Assembly: GCA_031287415.1 (NCBI GenBank)
Contig: JAITSY010000008.1
Coordinates: forward strand, 1-64,000
Direction: 5' to 3'
Origin: Candidatus Methanorbis basalitermitum
Lineage (GTDB): Archaea > Halobacteriota > Methanomicrobia > Methanomicrobiales > Methanocorpusculaceae
Length of the DNA stretch: 64,000 bases
Shown: piece after piece, positions 17,306-25,802 of the stretch
Layout of the letters: every line of letters starts with the position of its first letter
Numbering within the stretch: position 1 is the first letter of the stretch
The notes under the pieces: generated by a model
Seen by the model: the letters and a program-made list of their open reading frames with translations, nothing else
Told to the model about the DNA's origin: nothing
Database searches by the model: none
Program-made: the position numbers and the translations under genes

Positions 17306-17428
17306 AAAATATTTTTCAGAATGATACCTGAGATAACGAGATGTGGTGTGCAAGCGGCAATTCCAACAGAAATTTATGATGAGATACAATGAATAATTCT
17401 GCTTAAATTCTCAGATTGGAATTGGAAA

Positions 17429-17605
17429 TTGAAACCAGGGTCTCTCCTCCTCCTTGGCAATGCGTTCTGCGTGGTGATCTGCGCCTTAACCGTGCTGATT
17501 CCCGACAATGTCTCATCGGAATTCGATTACTATGTGATGATCGCCGCATCCTTTATAGCACTCTTTTTCTGTATATGGGGATTTTGGGAGTTTCACACGA
17601 GGTAG
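17429..17605 (+). CDS. Small two-helix membrane protein
   Basis: A frame of 58 codons from TTG 17429 encodes two hydrophobic segments (LLLLGNAFCVVICALTVLIP and MIAASFIALFFCIWGFW) joined by an acidic loop. It is below the ORF-track cutoff. The frame remains open upstream to just after a TGA at about 17388, and the preceding residues (DWNWK) look conserved-like, so the true start may be upstream with a non-standard or lost codon. No ribosome-binding site is clear. Function unknown. Confidence 0.45.
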   Translation: MKPGSLLLLGNAFCVVICALTVLIPDNVSSEFDYYVMIAASFIALFFCIWGFWEFHTR

Positions 17606-18068
17606 CTTATTTATCTCTTGATCGCGTGGATCCCGTCTTCGTTCTCTTGCTGCAAAACCAAAGGCTTTGCAGCCCAACGGTGCAATGATGTCGCACGTCA
17701 CCGTGCGGTGATGAGACCTCCTTCCGCATTTCGACTGGCAGCTCGTGCCGTGCTGCCGCTGCCCCGCCTGCCTGTTGCAGGCAGGCGGGCTTCCGTTGCC
17801 TTGTTGTTCCTCATGAATGTTCCGGTGGTCTGCGCGGATAACAACATGAATGTGCACCCGCGATGTTATTTGCATTCAATGGTTCCTCCGGCGTCTTTTG
17901 AAATAAGCCCACGTAATTGCAGCAAACATTCCGCTTGCAGCCATTGCATGGCAATGGGACAACTATCTCGCCAGATGTGCAGCCTCTCCGCTACCATGCG
18001 ACAATTCCATCTCTCCTTTGTGGCTCTATCGGCAGCCTGATGTAACTATCCCTGCAACTAATACAAAC
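17606..18068. other. Intergenic region rich in palindromes, no gene seen
   Basis: Contains the dyad repeat 17649-17673, a strong hairpin GCCTGCCTG-TTG-CAGGCAGGC near 17766-17788, and a partial two-hairpin repeat near 17918-17962 (TTGCAGCC..TTGCATGGCAATGG). No coding frame is convincing. Confidence 0.5.
17649..17673. repeat. Short perfect-dyad repeat, copy 2
   Basis: GCTGCAAAACC-AAA-GGCTTTGCAGC, a hairpin nearly identical to the copies at 10010 and 20642. Confidence 0.75.
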
Positions 18069-18974
18069 ATGAGAGTCCTCATCGCCGAATACACCGCATC
18101 ACACGACCCAACCCTCGCACCCGAAGGGAAAGCAATGGTTGCTGTACTCAGGGAAAGCTTTGAACGTTTGGGCCACACTGTTATTCAACCAGCATCCGGG
18201 GATTTCAATGCAGAGATCGCACGGCTTTCACCTCAGTGTGACTATGGACTCGTCATCGCCCCCGATGAACTTCTTTCCGAGTTCACCCATACACTTGAAC
18301 TGGCAACCCACAACATAGGATCCGACAGCACTAGCATTGCTGTCTGCGCAAACAAACGTCTCACGGCAAAAGTACTTGCAGGAATCGGCATCAGCGTCCC
18401 GCAGGAGGTTGCGGCTGATTACACTGGAAAACGCGTTATCAAACCTATCAAAGGCGCAGGATCCGTTGACGTCCGCATTGCAAAGGACGATGAACTGCCC
18501 GGCAAAAATGAAATGGCGGTTGAGTACCTCAAAGGCACGCATTATAGCATAAGTATCGTCGGCAGCCGTGTCGTCGGTGGGGCTTGTGGGTTCTACAGCG
18601 GTCTCCCGCCGGTATTTCTCACTATTAATCGCCAGTACACCGAAGTTGATGAAAACGGCCTCTTCACGTATCACGGCGGAGAGACCCCAGTCCACCCCGA
18701 ACGCGAAGAAGAGATCATCGACATCGCCAAAAAGACCATCGAACGCCTCGGCTGTCAGGGATATGTCGGTATCGACATCATCGTCGGCGAAAAAATCTGG
18801 ATTGTCGATGTCAACCCCCGCCCTACCATGAGCATTAGTGGTCTCGTCAAAGTAATTGAGGAGGAGATTGCTGACATTCTCCTCAAGGCAACCGTCGGTC
18901 TCCCCCATAAGGGCATCCACCACAACGGCAAAACCGCAAAGTTTGACGAAATCGGTGGAGTCACTATCGCATGA
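18069..18974 (+). CDS. mfnD: Tyramine-L-glutamate ligase (methanofuran biosynthesis)
   Basis: A 301-residue ATP-grasp ligase that joins glutamate to tyramine in methanofuran biosynthesis. ATP-grasp features include RVIKPIKGAGSVDVRI, YLKGTHYSISIVGS and the metal-binding IVDVNPRPTMSISGL. The start was taken at ATG 18069 (MRVLIAEYTASHDP), not the track's 18018, to fit the family. The stop overlaps the next gene by four bases (ATGA), and that gene is also in the methanofuran pathway. Confidence 0.88.
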   Translation: MRVLIAEYTASHDPTLAPEGKAMVAVLRESFERLGHTVIQPASGDFNAEIARLSPQCDYGLVIAPDELLSEFTHTLELATHNIGSDSTSIAVCANKRLTAKVLAGIGISVPQEVAADYTGKRVIKPIKGAGSVDVRIAKDDELPGKNEMAVEYLKGTHYSISIVGSRVVGGACGFYSGLPPVFLTINRQYTEVDENGLFTYHGGETPVHPEREEEIIDIAKKTIERLGCQGYVGIDIIVGEKIWIVDVNPRPTMSISGLVKVIEEEIADILLKATVGLPHKGIHHNGKTAKFDEIGGVTIA

Positions 18975-19885
18975 TCGGCATCGATGTTGGAGGGGCAAAC
19001 CTCAAAGTAGTGGACGATGATGGTGCCCATATCCACTACTGCCCGCTCTGGCGCGAATCAAACCTCGCCGAAATCCTTGCACATTACCGCGGCAATGATG
19101 CAGCAGCCGTCATGAGCGGTGAGCTTACCGATGGATTTTTCAACAAAACTGAAGGTATTGCGTACATCGTCCGCGCCGTTCGAAAAACTTTCCCCAACTC
19201 CATTTTTTATGGGACCGACGGGAAATTCCACAGGAATGCCTGTCCCGAACTTGCAGCGGCGAACTGGCTTGCGTCTGCGGACTATCTGCAGCAGATCTAT
19301 CCGGATAGCATGATGCTTGACATCGGCAGTACAACCGCCGACATTGTCCCCTTCACAAAATTCTCTGAGCTACTCGGCATGACTGACATCATCCGTTTGC
19401 AACGCGGCTACCTCATCTATACTGGCATGCTCAGAACACCGGTCGCAACTCTTGCAAATGCTGCGGTCATTGGCGGCACTAGAACCCCATTCTCAACAGA
19501 ATACTTTGCTTGCAGCGGCGATGTGCACTACGTCCTTGGCCACATCACCAATACCGAATACACCGTAGCAACCCCCGACGGCAAAGAAGTCAGCCGAGAT
19601 GCTTGCCTGCGGCGACTCGCCAGAATCGTTTGTGCCGATCTTGAAGAGATTGGTGAGAATGGTGCCCTGGCTGTCGCAAAAGCGTTCTGGGACGCACAAA
19701 AAAACCTGATCTGCAATGCAGTCGCAAAAGTGGCAGCGGAGACAACCCGTGGAACAATTCTGGTCGGGGGCATCGGATCTCCAATTTTTACAGAGATCAT
19801 CGGCGGCATTAGCCTCATTGACATAGTCGGCATCCCTGCCGCCGCCTTTCCGGCATTTGCGGTAAAAGAGATCGCAGAACGGTGA
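18971..19885 (+). CDS. mfnF: Methanofuran biosynthesis protein MfnF (ASKHA-type synthase)
   Basis: A 304-residue protein of the H4MPT-linked C1-transfer hydantoinase-like family. The MfnF enzyme couples the furan phosphate to gamma-glutamyltyramine. ASKHA phosphate loops are visible: MIGIDVGGANLKVV at the start and MLDIGSTTADIVPF in the middle, with ILVGGIGSPIF near the end. Translationally coupled to mfnD by ATGA overlap. Intact. Confidence 0.87.
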   Translation: MIGIDVGGANLKVVDDDGAHIHYCPLWRESNLAEILAHYRGNDAAAVMSGELTDGFFNKTEGIAYIVRAVRKTFPNSIFYGTDGKFHRNACPELAAANWLASADYLQQIYPDSMMLDIGSTTADIVPFTKFSELLGMTDIIRLQRGYLIYTGMLRTPVATLANAAVIGGTRTPFSTEYFACSGDVHYVLGHITNTEYTVATPDGKEVSRDACLRRLARIVCADLEEIGENGALAVAKAFWDAQKNLICNAVAKVAAETTRGTILVGGIGSPIFTEIIGGISLIDIVGIPAAAFPAFAVKEIAER

Positions 19886-19888
19886 GAA

Positions 19889-19921
19889 GTTGCATGGCAG
19901 CGGAACCCGCTGCCATGCAAC
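19889..19921 (+). repeat. Two-hairpin dispersed repeat, first hairpin only
   Basis: GTTGCATGGCAGCGG-AAC-CCGCTGCCATGCAAC is a perfect 15-bp stem with a 3-base loop. It sits between the convergent 3' ends of mfnF and the minus-strand gene 19921-20583, and could act as a bidirectional terminator. Confidence 0.85.
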
Positions 19922-20583
19922 TATCCATTTTGTTTCTGTTTTTTCCGCTGTTCCAGGCGTTTGCGGGATATTTCCGCCTCATCCAGCGGTGCCCGATATG
20001 CAGATGGGAAACCCGAGGCAGCGAGAAGTTCTGTCTCTGTGGTGGCGGGACTGGACTTGCGGCCCACCGCCCACCCTATAAGAGAGAACAGTGAAATCGG
20101 CAGCGGAAGTCCATAGAAGAAGGTAATATTGGGTACTGGCAGATCGGAGAGCGCATACTTTCGGACCGACCCTCGGTCAATGTCAATCCCCATTGCATTG
20201 ATGATCGCCGCCGTATGGGAAAATGAGTTCACCAGTGACAGAGCTGTCGCCATATCCACAACTGCCGACCCCAATCTTGTGCTTGGATAAAACGGTTCAT
20301 TCGCATACAGCAGTACCCCGCACCAATGGCACCTGAACCTGCGCACAAAAACGGTGATCTTTTTTACCCCTTCCTCCGTATGGAGCGTCGCATAGGTCTT
20401 CTCCTTCGTATCGTACGGTGCGGCACGGCCTTCACAATGGGGACATGGGTCAGTCTGTACAAACAGCGTCTTGTCAATCGAGGCAATACTGCAGATGATG
20501 GTATCGGCAAGTATCGGTGGAATCTTTATCGGCTGGCGGGACACGAACAATTGTGAATTATACTGTTGCCAAAACCTTATCAA
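19921..20583 (-). CDS. Zinc-ribbon protein of unknown function (transposase-derived?)
   Basis: A 220-residue protein. A first CxxC lies in DPCPHCEGRAAPYD and a second in VRRFRCHWCGVLLYANEPFY. A helical segment follows (LVNSFSHTAAIINAMGIDID) that resembles the helix-turn-helix after the zinc ribbon of ISL3/ISH-type transposases. The predicted catalytic domain of a transposase is absent; the C-terminus is a charged helix (SRKRLEQRKKQKQNG). A domesticated DNA-binding relic is possible. Function unknown. Confidence 0.6.
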   Translation of the reverse strand: MIRFWQQYNSQLFVSRQPIKIPPILADTIICSIASIDKTLFVQTDPCPHCEGRAAPYDTKEKTYATLHTEEGVKKITVFVRRFRCHWCGVLLYANEPFYPSTRLGSAVVDMATALSLVNSFSHTAAIINAMGIDIDRGSVRKYALSDLPVPNITFFYGLPLPISLFSLIGWAVGRKSSPATTETELLAASGFPSAYRAPLDEAEISRKRLEQRKKQKQNG

Positions 20584-20984
20584 TTTTCTGGTTATCAGAG
20601 ATTGGTTTATATGACCTGTAAAACAATGGCATCCTCACTGAGCTGCAAGGCCAAAGGATTTGCAGCATCTCTTCACCCGCCTGTAAACCAAATGAGAATT
20701 TGTGGATTATCGTTCGCTTACTGTCATAGTTGTTTGCGATAACCTATTTTATTACTGCCGTCCTGTTGTTCGTACTTATATCAAGCATCCCTCGACTTTT
20801 GTGTTCGATAAGAACAAGACCTAGGATAAAAAAATCGATTTTCCAGTATTAAAACGGCGTGTTTTTGCGGTTCTTCAACGTCATCATTCCGATGTTCATG
20901 GATAATGGTAGCTACATCCGTGCGGGTATTTTACATTACCATTTGATATAATTATCACTCTTTATGGCATAATTCCAAAAAAAT
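20584..20984. other. Intergenic stretch, no gene seen
   Basis: Contains the dyad repeat 20642-20666 and AT-rich sequence. No coding frame is supported. Confidence 0.5.
20642..20666. repeat. Short perfect-dyad repeat, copy 3
   Basis: GCTGCAAGGCC-AAA-GGATTTGCAGC, one or two mismatches in the stem. Confidence 0.7.
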
Positions 20985-21707
20985 TTACCGTCGTTTTTTC
21001 GCGGCAGAGTATTTACCGAGAACGTCCATGTATTCTTCCGGCCGGTTCAAAATATCCAGCGTGTCGCCGGATCCGACCAGGTCATATAAATGGCGTCCTG
21101 CGTCAAGCCCTACCTCCGGCAGTGGTACAGGAAGCCTCACATGCATCGGGATCGTATCGCCGTAATGCGGATTTGGCACCCATCCCTCCGTTGTCATATA
21201 GTAGTAGGCAGCTCCGTGCATCTCGTTGATTTCCCTGTAATCGCTTGTAAAATCCGTAGAGACGAGGTTTGCCATCACCAGCTCCTCACGTCCCGGATTG
21301 ATCGTCACATGACCATAGCCGGGAGGAATCAGTACAGTGTCGCCTTTATGCGCCGGAAGAAGGATAACATCGGTGTGGTCGCGGTGCTGCAGAAGATAGT
21401 AAGCAAAACCAGACAACACCTCATACACCTCGGGGTACGGCATGTCTGCGGGATTTTCCGGATGATAGTGCCCTTTCGTTTTCGTGTACTCGCCGCCAAA
21501 CACTCCGGGTGGAATCACGGTTATATCATATCTGAGATGATGGCGTTTAAGCCATGTATAATCCCCATGCGTCCGGTAGAGATCCCGGTACATATAGTAC
21601 AACGGGGTTTGGGGGTCGGTGGATGGTGACCAGGCAAATACGTTTGCCATATCGGCAATGGTTCTGGCACTCGGCTCAGGAAGTACACCAGACCAGTAGT
21701 TCTTCAT
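20985..21707 (-). CDS. pgi: Cupin-type glucose-6-phosphate isomerase
   Basis: A 240-residue archaeal cupin phosphoglucose isomerase converting glucose-6-phosphate and fructose-6-phosphate. Cupin motif 1 with metal ligands reads TKTKGHYHPENPADMPYPEV; motif 2 is VLIPPGYGHVTINPG. It is unrelated to bacterial PGI. Monocistronic, and it fits with the ROK kinase, pgk and aldolase genes of the window as part of sugar-phosphate metabolism. Confidence 0.9.
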   Translation of the reverse strand: MKNYWSGVLPEPSARTIADMANVFAWSPSTDPQTPLYYMYRDLYRTHGDYTWLKRHHLRYDITVIPPGVFGGEYTKTKGHYHPENPADMPYPEVYEVLSGFAYYLLQHRDHTDVILLPAHKGDTVLIPPGYGHVTINPGREELVMANLVSTDFTSDYREINEMHGAAYYYMTTEGWVPNPHYGDTIPMHVRLPVPLPEVGLDAGRHLYDLVGSGDTLDILNRPEEYMDVLGKYSAAKKRR

Positions 21708-21941
21708 GCTGTGAGGTTATTGCAGGCATCCTATAAGGATATTTTGCCTTGGGCAGCGGTACTCATAACGTCAGCATGGACCTATGCTGTTGTGAAACCA
21801 GTTCATTCGGTTTACTGCTAACTGGCGTCTGGCTTTTGTGGTGTGCGCCCCGTCAATACCCCACAAAAAAGAGAATTTTACAAAGCATGGGACTTTCAGT
21901 AGCGCCAACACCCTGCATCGCTGCATCACCATAAACACCTT

Positions 21942-22778
21942 TTAGTACCCGAACAGCCATTTGACAAACGAAAAGACCCCAAGCATATCCAACGCTATCA
22001 CCAGCATCAGCACCACAAACATCTCCCGCAGTAGTTTATCCGAACACCGGCTCGCATACTTCACACCGATAAGAGCCATCGGAACCGCGGTCGCGACAAG
22101 AATCGTCCACTCGACCAGATCCACATAACCGATTAGATAAAACCCGTACGCCGACAAATCCGCACAGGCAGACACCCCGTTCATCAGATACGAGGAGATG
22201 CCGCCAAGTGTGATAAACACAATCGCTGCCGCCGATGTTGCAATCGCATATCGCATCTGATATTTCCCGACAATCGTTAGGAAGGGGACCAAGATAGTTC
22301 CGCCGCCGATACCAAGCAGTCCGGAAAAGAATCCGGCAATCCCACCTATACCAACCCCCGTCGGTATTGAAAGAGATCCTCTGTCACTGGACGGAAGTTC
22401 TGCCATCATCCGCACCGCACCGACGATTGGCATCACGCCAAACAAAAAAGTCAGCACCGCAACCGGCAGATACGTCGCATACACTCCGCCGATGTAGCCG
22501 GTGACGAGGCCAGCAATACCGACAAGCAATGCATCACCCCATACCACATTGCCGTTTTTTGTATGGCAAAGCACACTGGTCAGCACCGTCGGGAACGCAA
22601 TCGCGAGACTTGTACCAAACGCAACAAGAATGGCCGTCTCAGATGCAACACCAGCCGTCTTTAGCACATAGTACATCACCGGTACAAAGACGAACCCGCC
22701 GCCGATACCAAGCAGTCCTGACATAAACCCGGCAAAAAGTCCGGTTGCAATCAGCAGGCAAAACAGGAACGGTTCCAT
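21942..22778 (-). CDS. TauE/SafE family membrane permease
   Basis: A 278-residue membrane protein with about eight hydrophobic segments. The paired glycine-rich motifs of the family are FMSGLLGIGGGFVFVPVM near the N-terminus and FFSGLLGIGGGTILVPFLT in the middle. Family members export or import sulfite, sulfoacetate or other organic anions; the substrate here is unknown. It starts ten bases after the radical-SAM gene and is co-transcribed with it, so it may move the product or substrate of that enzyme (inference). Confidence 0.85.
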   Translation of the reverse strand: MEPFLFCLLIATGLFAGFMSGLLGIGGGFVFVPVMYYVLKTAGVASETAILVAFGTSLAIAFPTVLTSVLCHTKNGNVVWGDALLVGIAGLVTGYIGGVYATYLPVAVLTFLFGVMPIVGAVRMMAELPSSDRGSLSIPTGVGIGGIAGFFSGLLGIGGGTILVPFLTIVGKYQMRYAIATSAAAIVFITLGGISSYLMNGVSACADLSAYGFYLIGYVDLVEWTILVATAVPMALIGVKYASRCSDKLLREMFVVLMLVIALDMLGVFSFVKWLFGY

Positions 22779-22787
22779 ATCACTGCC

Positions 22788-23891
22788 TCACGGAATAATT
22801 TCACACCCATTGTAGTGAGTGTGGCCAAAAGCTACTGGGGTAAAACGACCCTCGTCAATCATCCTCTGCACCCGGGGTAACTCTGTCGCGAGTGCGTCGT
22901 GCAGGGCGTGAACTGTGTTGCAGACAAGCGTATAGTGTTCGCACCACGGCCGAACAATATTGGAGTACAGACACCGCCCTCCACAGAACCCAAAGTTGTC
23001 GCAGGACGGGCACGGTTCTCCTATGGGAATTTCTGGAAGATGCAGCGGATCTGCATCTCGGATGTGACCAACATAGTAGTCGGCCATCCCCACCATAATC
23101 GGGCATGGTGCAATCCATCCGTTGGTCATGATGCTGTAGTTTGCGTAGCCCGACCCGCATCGCAGTCTGCTTGGCATTCCCGTCAGCAGATTCTCAGTCG
23201 TCGAAAGGAACGGATACCACTTTGGAACAGCACCGACTCTCTCAATGCGGGAAACCCATTCGGCAACAAGTCTGTGAATTCCCTCATTGTAGAACTCTTT
23301 CCACTCAGCAAACCGGCGATGCGAGTAGTCACCCGTAAAACCCGCATCCATCTGCCAGTGAATTGAGAGAAAGTGATCCGCCAGATGTGTCACCGCGGCA
23401 TAAATGTCCGTGTCCTCGGCAACTGTCATGCGGGCAATCAGCTCACCTGCATATCCGCATTCGCGGATGAGCGTTGTGGTCTTCAGCACGGCGTCATAGA
23501 TGCCGGGTCCGCGGTGACCGTCAGTCAGAGCCCGGCACCCGTCAATTGAGATCAGAATCGTCTCAAACCGATTCACGTAGGCACTCGGCAGCTCTGCAAG
23601 GAGCGTTCCGTTCGTTTGCAGCATAAATCGCCGGACCGGCGCCGTATCCATAATCTCCATCACCAGATCGGATCTCAGCAACGGTTCACCGCCGATAAAT
23701 ATCAGCACGCAATCCGGATCCTTTGCGAGAAACTGATACAGCTCCTCGAGTGGGTATGCGATCGTTTCTGTGATCGCCTCGTCAATCGTCCCCGGAGACC
23801 CACCTGCCGGATCTTCCTCCCCGAACATTTTCGCCCTGCAGTAGGAACAGCAGAGATTACAGTCGTCGGTTACGATGAGATGAAAGAACAT
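22788..23891 (-). CDS. Radical SAM/SPASM enzyme, putative peptide modifier
   Basis: About 367 residues. The N-terminal radical-SAM cluster motif CNLCCSYC (Cx3Cx2C) follows the short lead MFFHLIVTDD. The C-terminal SPASM-type cysteines are CGSGYANYS, CPIMVG, CPSCDNFGFCGGRC and CEHYTLVC. The closest description I know is the methanogen subgroup of putative peptide-modifying radical-SAM enzymes. I prefer ATG 23891 over GTG 23903. ATG 23891 overlaps the TAA of a 24-codon ORF (TAATG), suggesting coupling. A TauE-type permease follows. The substrate is unproven. Confidence 0.85.
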   Translation of the reverse strand: MFFHLIVTDDCNLCCSYCRAKMFGEEDPAGGSPGTIDEAITETIAYPLEELYQFLAKDPDCVLIFIGGEPLLRSDLVMEIMDTAPVRRFMLQTNGTLLAELPSAYVNRFETILISIDGCRALTDGHRGPGIYDAVLKTTTLIRECGYAGELIARMTVAEDTDIYAAVTHLADHFLSIHWQMDAGFTGDYSHRRFAEWKEFYNEGIHRLVAEWVSRIERVGAVPKWYPFLSTTENLLTGMPSRLRCGSGYANYSIMTNGWIAPCPIMVGMADYYVGHIRDADPLHLPEIPIGEPCPSCDNFGFCGGRCLYSNIVRPWCEHYTLVCNTVHALHDALATELPRVQRMIDEGRFTPVAFGHTHYNGCEIIP

Positions 23892-23965
23892 TATGCGGTC
23901 CACATGCCATTTTTCTCGGCAATTGGTAGATATGTATCAGCAACGTACTCTGCCTGTTTTCTCAT
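23891..23965 (-). CDS. Possible 24-residue leader or precursor peptide coupled to the radical-SAM gene
   Basis: ATG 23965 to TAA 23891 gives MRKQAEYVADTYLPIAEKNG followed by MWTA. Its stop overlaps the radical-SAM start by one base (TAATG). No strong ribosome-binding site is seen. The frame stays open upstream to 24157, so the real N-terminus could be longer. Very short, so coding status is uncertain. Confidence 0.3.
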   Translation of the reverse strand: MRKQAEYVADTYLPIAEKNGMWTA

Positions 23966-24421
23966 GCTGCCAGAGATATTGAAATATCTCAATCTTGACG
24001 GAGCCCAGGATGATGCAGGTGATGTCTTTCTGGCCAAGAGTGCTTGGGAAGGGGAAGTTGCATGGTACATCTCTATTAGAGGCATGCAGCAAAACCTCTT
24101 TTGGTGTGTCTGCTTGCCTACATCAAACGAACCGGTCATATTTATCTGTGTCGCCATGTACTTTCGCGGATATTTTGCGGATCTTCGTTTTTTCGAGGGA
24201 TGCTGGCCGTTTGATCAGCCCTGCCTTCTGTAAAGTGTCAAGGTCGGGCAGTTTCCAGGACTTCGTGAAACGTACGGGAATGCGCGGACATCCGGCAACG
24301 ACTGCAGGTCGATAAAAAGAACTTCTACGGTTTGCGGTGACACGATGCATTAACCATCGACGTCTGCATAAAATAACATATCGGTTTTCAGGAAATATAA
24401 CTGGGATATTTTCAAGAATGC
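23966..24421. other. Intergenic stretch with a hairpin repeat, no firm gene
   Basis: It holds the promoter region of the radical-SAM gene and a truncated two-hairpin repeat at 24057. The minus ORF 24123-24350 (75 aa, KTKIRKISAKVHGDTDK) is possible but unsupported. Confidence 0.4.
24057..24094 (+). repeat. Two-hairpin dispersed repeat, shortened copy
   Basis: GTTGCATGGTACATCTCTAT then TAGAGGCATGCAGCAAAA. The first hairpin is deleted and the second kept. Confidence 0.7.
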
Positions 24422-24781
24422 CTATTCCACTTCTGAAAAAACGAGTTCGTACACCCAGTCTTCAAGCATTTTGCAGTGCTCAACGTTGCACTCCTCCTCA
24501 CAGGCGACACACGGAACAATAACTCCTCCTGCCAGCAACAGCATCGGGTCGATTGTTTTGTCTGCCTTGACAATCCTGACGAGGTAAGTGCGGATACTGG
24601 CCTTTCTGTACTTTTCCCGCTTAATGTATCCGCCTTCCTCGAGTTTTTTGAGAACACGCGAACATGTTCTGCTGTCTACACCAAGCTCCTTCCAGAGGTC
24701 ACTCTGCAGAACACCTTCGGGTTTTGATTGAATGTGTGCGATTACTGCAGTTTCTGAATCACTTGTTTGGGGTAATGTCAT
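24422..24781 (-). CDS. Winged-helix protein with C-terminal cysteine cluster (Rpc34/TFE-beta-like)
   Basis: A 119-residue protein. A MarR/Rpc34-type winged helix covers about residues 8-70 (LQSDLWKELGVDSRTCSRVL, EEGGYIKREKYRKASIRTYL). It ends in four cysteines, VPCVACEEECNVEHCKMLED, followed by W. This order recalls the winged-helix plus Fe-S cluster C-terminus of TFE-beta/hRPC39, but the match is by eye only. A redox-sensing repressor is the alternative. It is followed nine bases later by an Sm-like gene on the same strand. Confidence 0.7.
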   Translation of the reverse strand: MTLPQTSDSETAVIAHIQSKPEGVLQSDLWKELGVDSRTCSRVLKKLEEGGYIKREKYRKASIRTYLVRIVKADKTIDPMLLLAGGVIVPCVACEEECNVEHCKMLEDWVYELVFSEVE

Positions 24782-24790
24782 GGAAATTCG

Positions 24791-25021
24791 TCAAATAGGA
24801 GATATACTCAGGATGTTGTTTCCGCGAATGACAACTGTGCCAAGATTTCGGCGGGCTCTGCCGGTTATCTCAATTGCTTCCTCCAGATGGAGGTTAAGAT
24901 ATTCATCCACTGCAACAAGACGCCCCTCGAGTTTGCATCCTTCATCCTTAATCTTGACAGAGACCTTGGAGTCTACAAGAGAGTTGACCTTTTTTATAGG
25001 AAGGACAATACTGGACACCAT
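24791..25021 (-). CDS. Sm-like (LSm) protein, second copy
   Basis: The Sm fold is clear: LVDSKVSVKIKDEGCKLEGR (Sm1) and NLGTVVIRGNNILSISPI (Sm2). I start at ATG 25021 (MVSSIVLPIKKV, 76 aa). The frame extends back to 25156 through a five-fold AAT run (TNNNNN), giving 121 residues whose N-terminal part does not look like Sm. Sm proteins form ring-shaped RNA-binding oligomers. A second LSm gene is at 28871-29098. It sits upstream of the winged-helix gene on the same strand. Confidence 0.8.
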   Translation of the reverse strand: MVSSIVLPIKKVNSLVDSKVSVKIKDEGCKLEGRLVAVDEYLNLHLEEAIEITGRARRNLGTVVIRGNNILSISPI

Positions 25022-25449
25022 ATTATTATTATTATTCGTCACCCAGACTAATGAAGATGATTGTTTCACAATATCCGACAGGCCAAGATTTTTTGCTGCA
25101 TTGATGATGTCGGTGTTACCCGCAGATGCGCAAATATCGCCCGGTATATCCTCCATCTCCAGAATGCGGTTACCGAAACTGTGATGCCGTTCACAACAAC
25201 CCGGATGGGATCGCTGATCCCGAATTCGATCTCAAAAAAATCCGACAACCTGTTGCTGGGGTGGGGATCAGAAAATGGTTCATGGATATTATGCCTCATG
25301 TACAAAGTTGTGTGTCGACGAGGGTATTTTATATTGTCTCATGAGAGAGGTGAATATTCGCGAATCCATCGCATCAATAGATTTATTAATCATAGAGACT
25401 CACATGTATAAGTTATATTAAGAACTCAGAACGGGTTTTCAGACCAAAT
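25022..25449 (-). other. Possible relic of an open frame upstream of the Sm-like gene
   Basis: On the minus strand, FFEIEFGISDPIRVVVNGIT is followed in a shifted frame by GDICASAGNTDIINAAKNLG, both looking coding-like. They may be remnants of one gene joined by a frameshift near 25155. The upstream part also carries AT-rich promoter sequence for tRNA-Leu on the plus strand. Weak evidence. Confidence 0.3.
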
Positions 25450-25534
25450 GCGAGGGTAGCCAAGCCAGGTCAACGGCGCTAGCTTGAGGGGCTAGTCTAG
25501 TAGTAGTTCTTGGGTTCGAATCCCATCCCTCGCA
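25450..25534 (+). tRNA. tRNA-Leu (GAG)
   Basis: An 85-nt cloverleaf with a 7-bp acceptor stem GCGAGGG/CCCTCGC and discriminator A. The anticodon stem CTAGC/GCTAG has loop TTGAGGG (anticodon GAG). A long variable arm is typical of tRNA-Leu, and the T-arm contains GGTTCGAATCC. CCA is not encoded. An AT-rich box (TTATATTA) lies about 30 bases upstream. Confidence 0.95.
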
Positions 25535-25698
25535 CTGTTTTTCAGAGCTTTTCTGCAGTCTTGAGTGAATGTTCCGGTTCGACCGACACTTGGGACCGCG
25601 ATGTCAGATCGCGCACAGATCACCCGGGGGTGTAAAAAAGAGGGTTAGCAGTGTCAAAGAGGCTTTTTATCGAAATGCAGGAGGGAATGTCAGGAATT

Positions 25699-25792
25699 GT
25701 TGCATGGCAGCGGAACGACTGCGCATCCGGCGAGATAGTTATCCCGCTGCCATGAAATGCACGGCACACCTCTATCGGGGGCATGCAGCAAA
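25699..25792 (+). repeat. Two-hairpin dispersed repeat, with an insertion in hairpin 1
   Basis: GTTGCATGGCAGCGGAACGA ... CCGCTGCCATG then CACGGCACACCTCTATCGGG and GGCATGCAGCAAA. The loop of the first hairpin is enlarged by about 28 bases. It lies at the 3' end of cofD. Confidence 0.85.
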
Positions 25793-25802
25793 TACCCGGG
25801 AC

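Noticed and set aside
24123-24350. 75-aa minus ORF upstream of the radical-SAM gene
   Set aside because: No ribosome-binding site and no recognisable motif. It could be a relic, but the evidence is too weak to call a gene.
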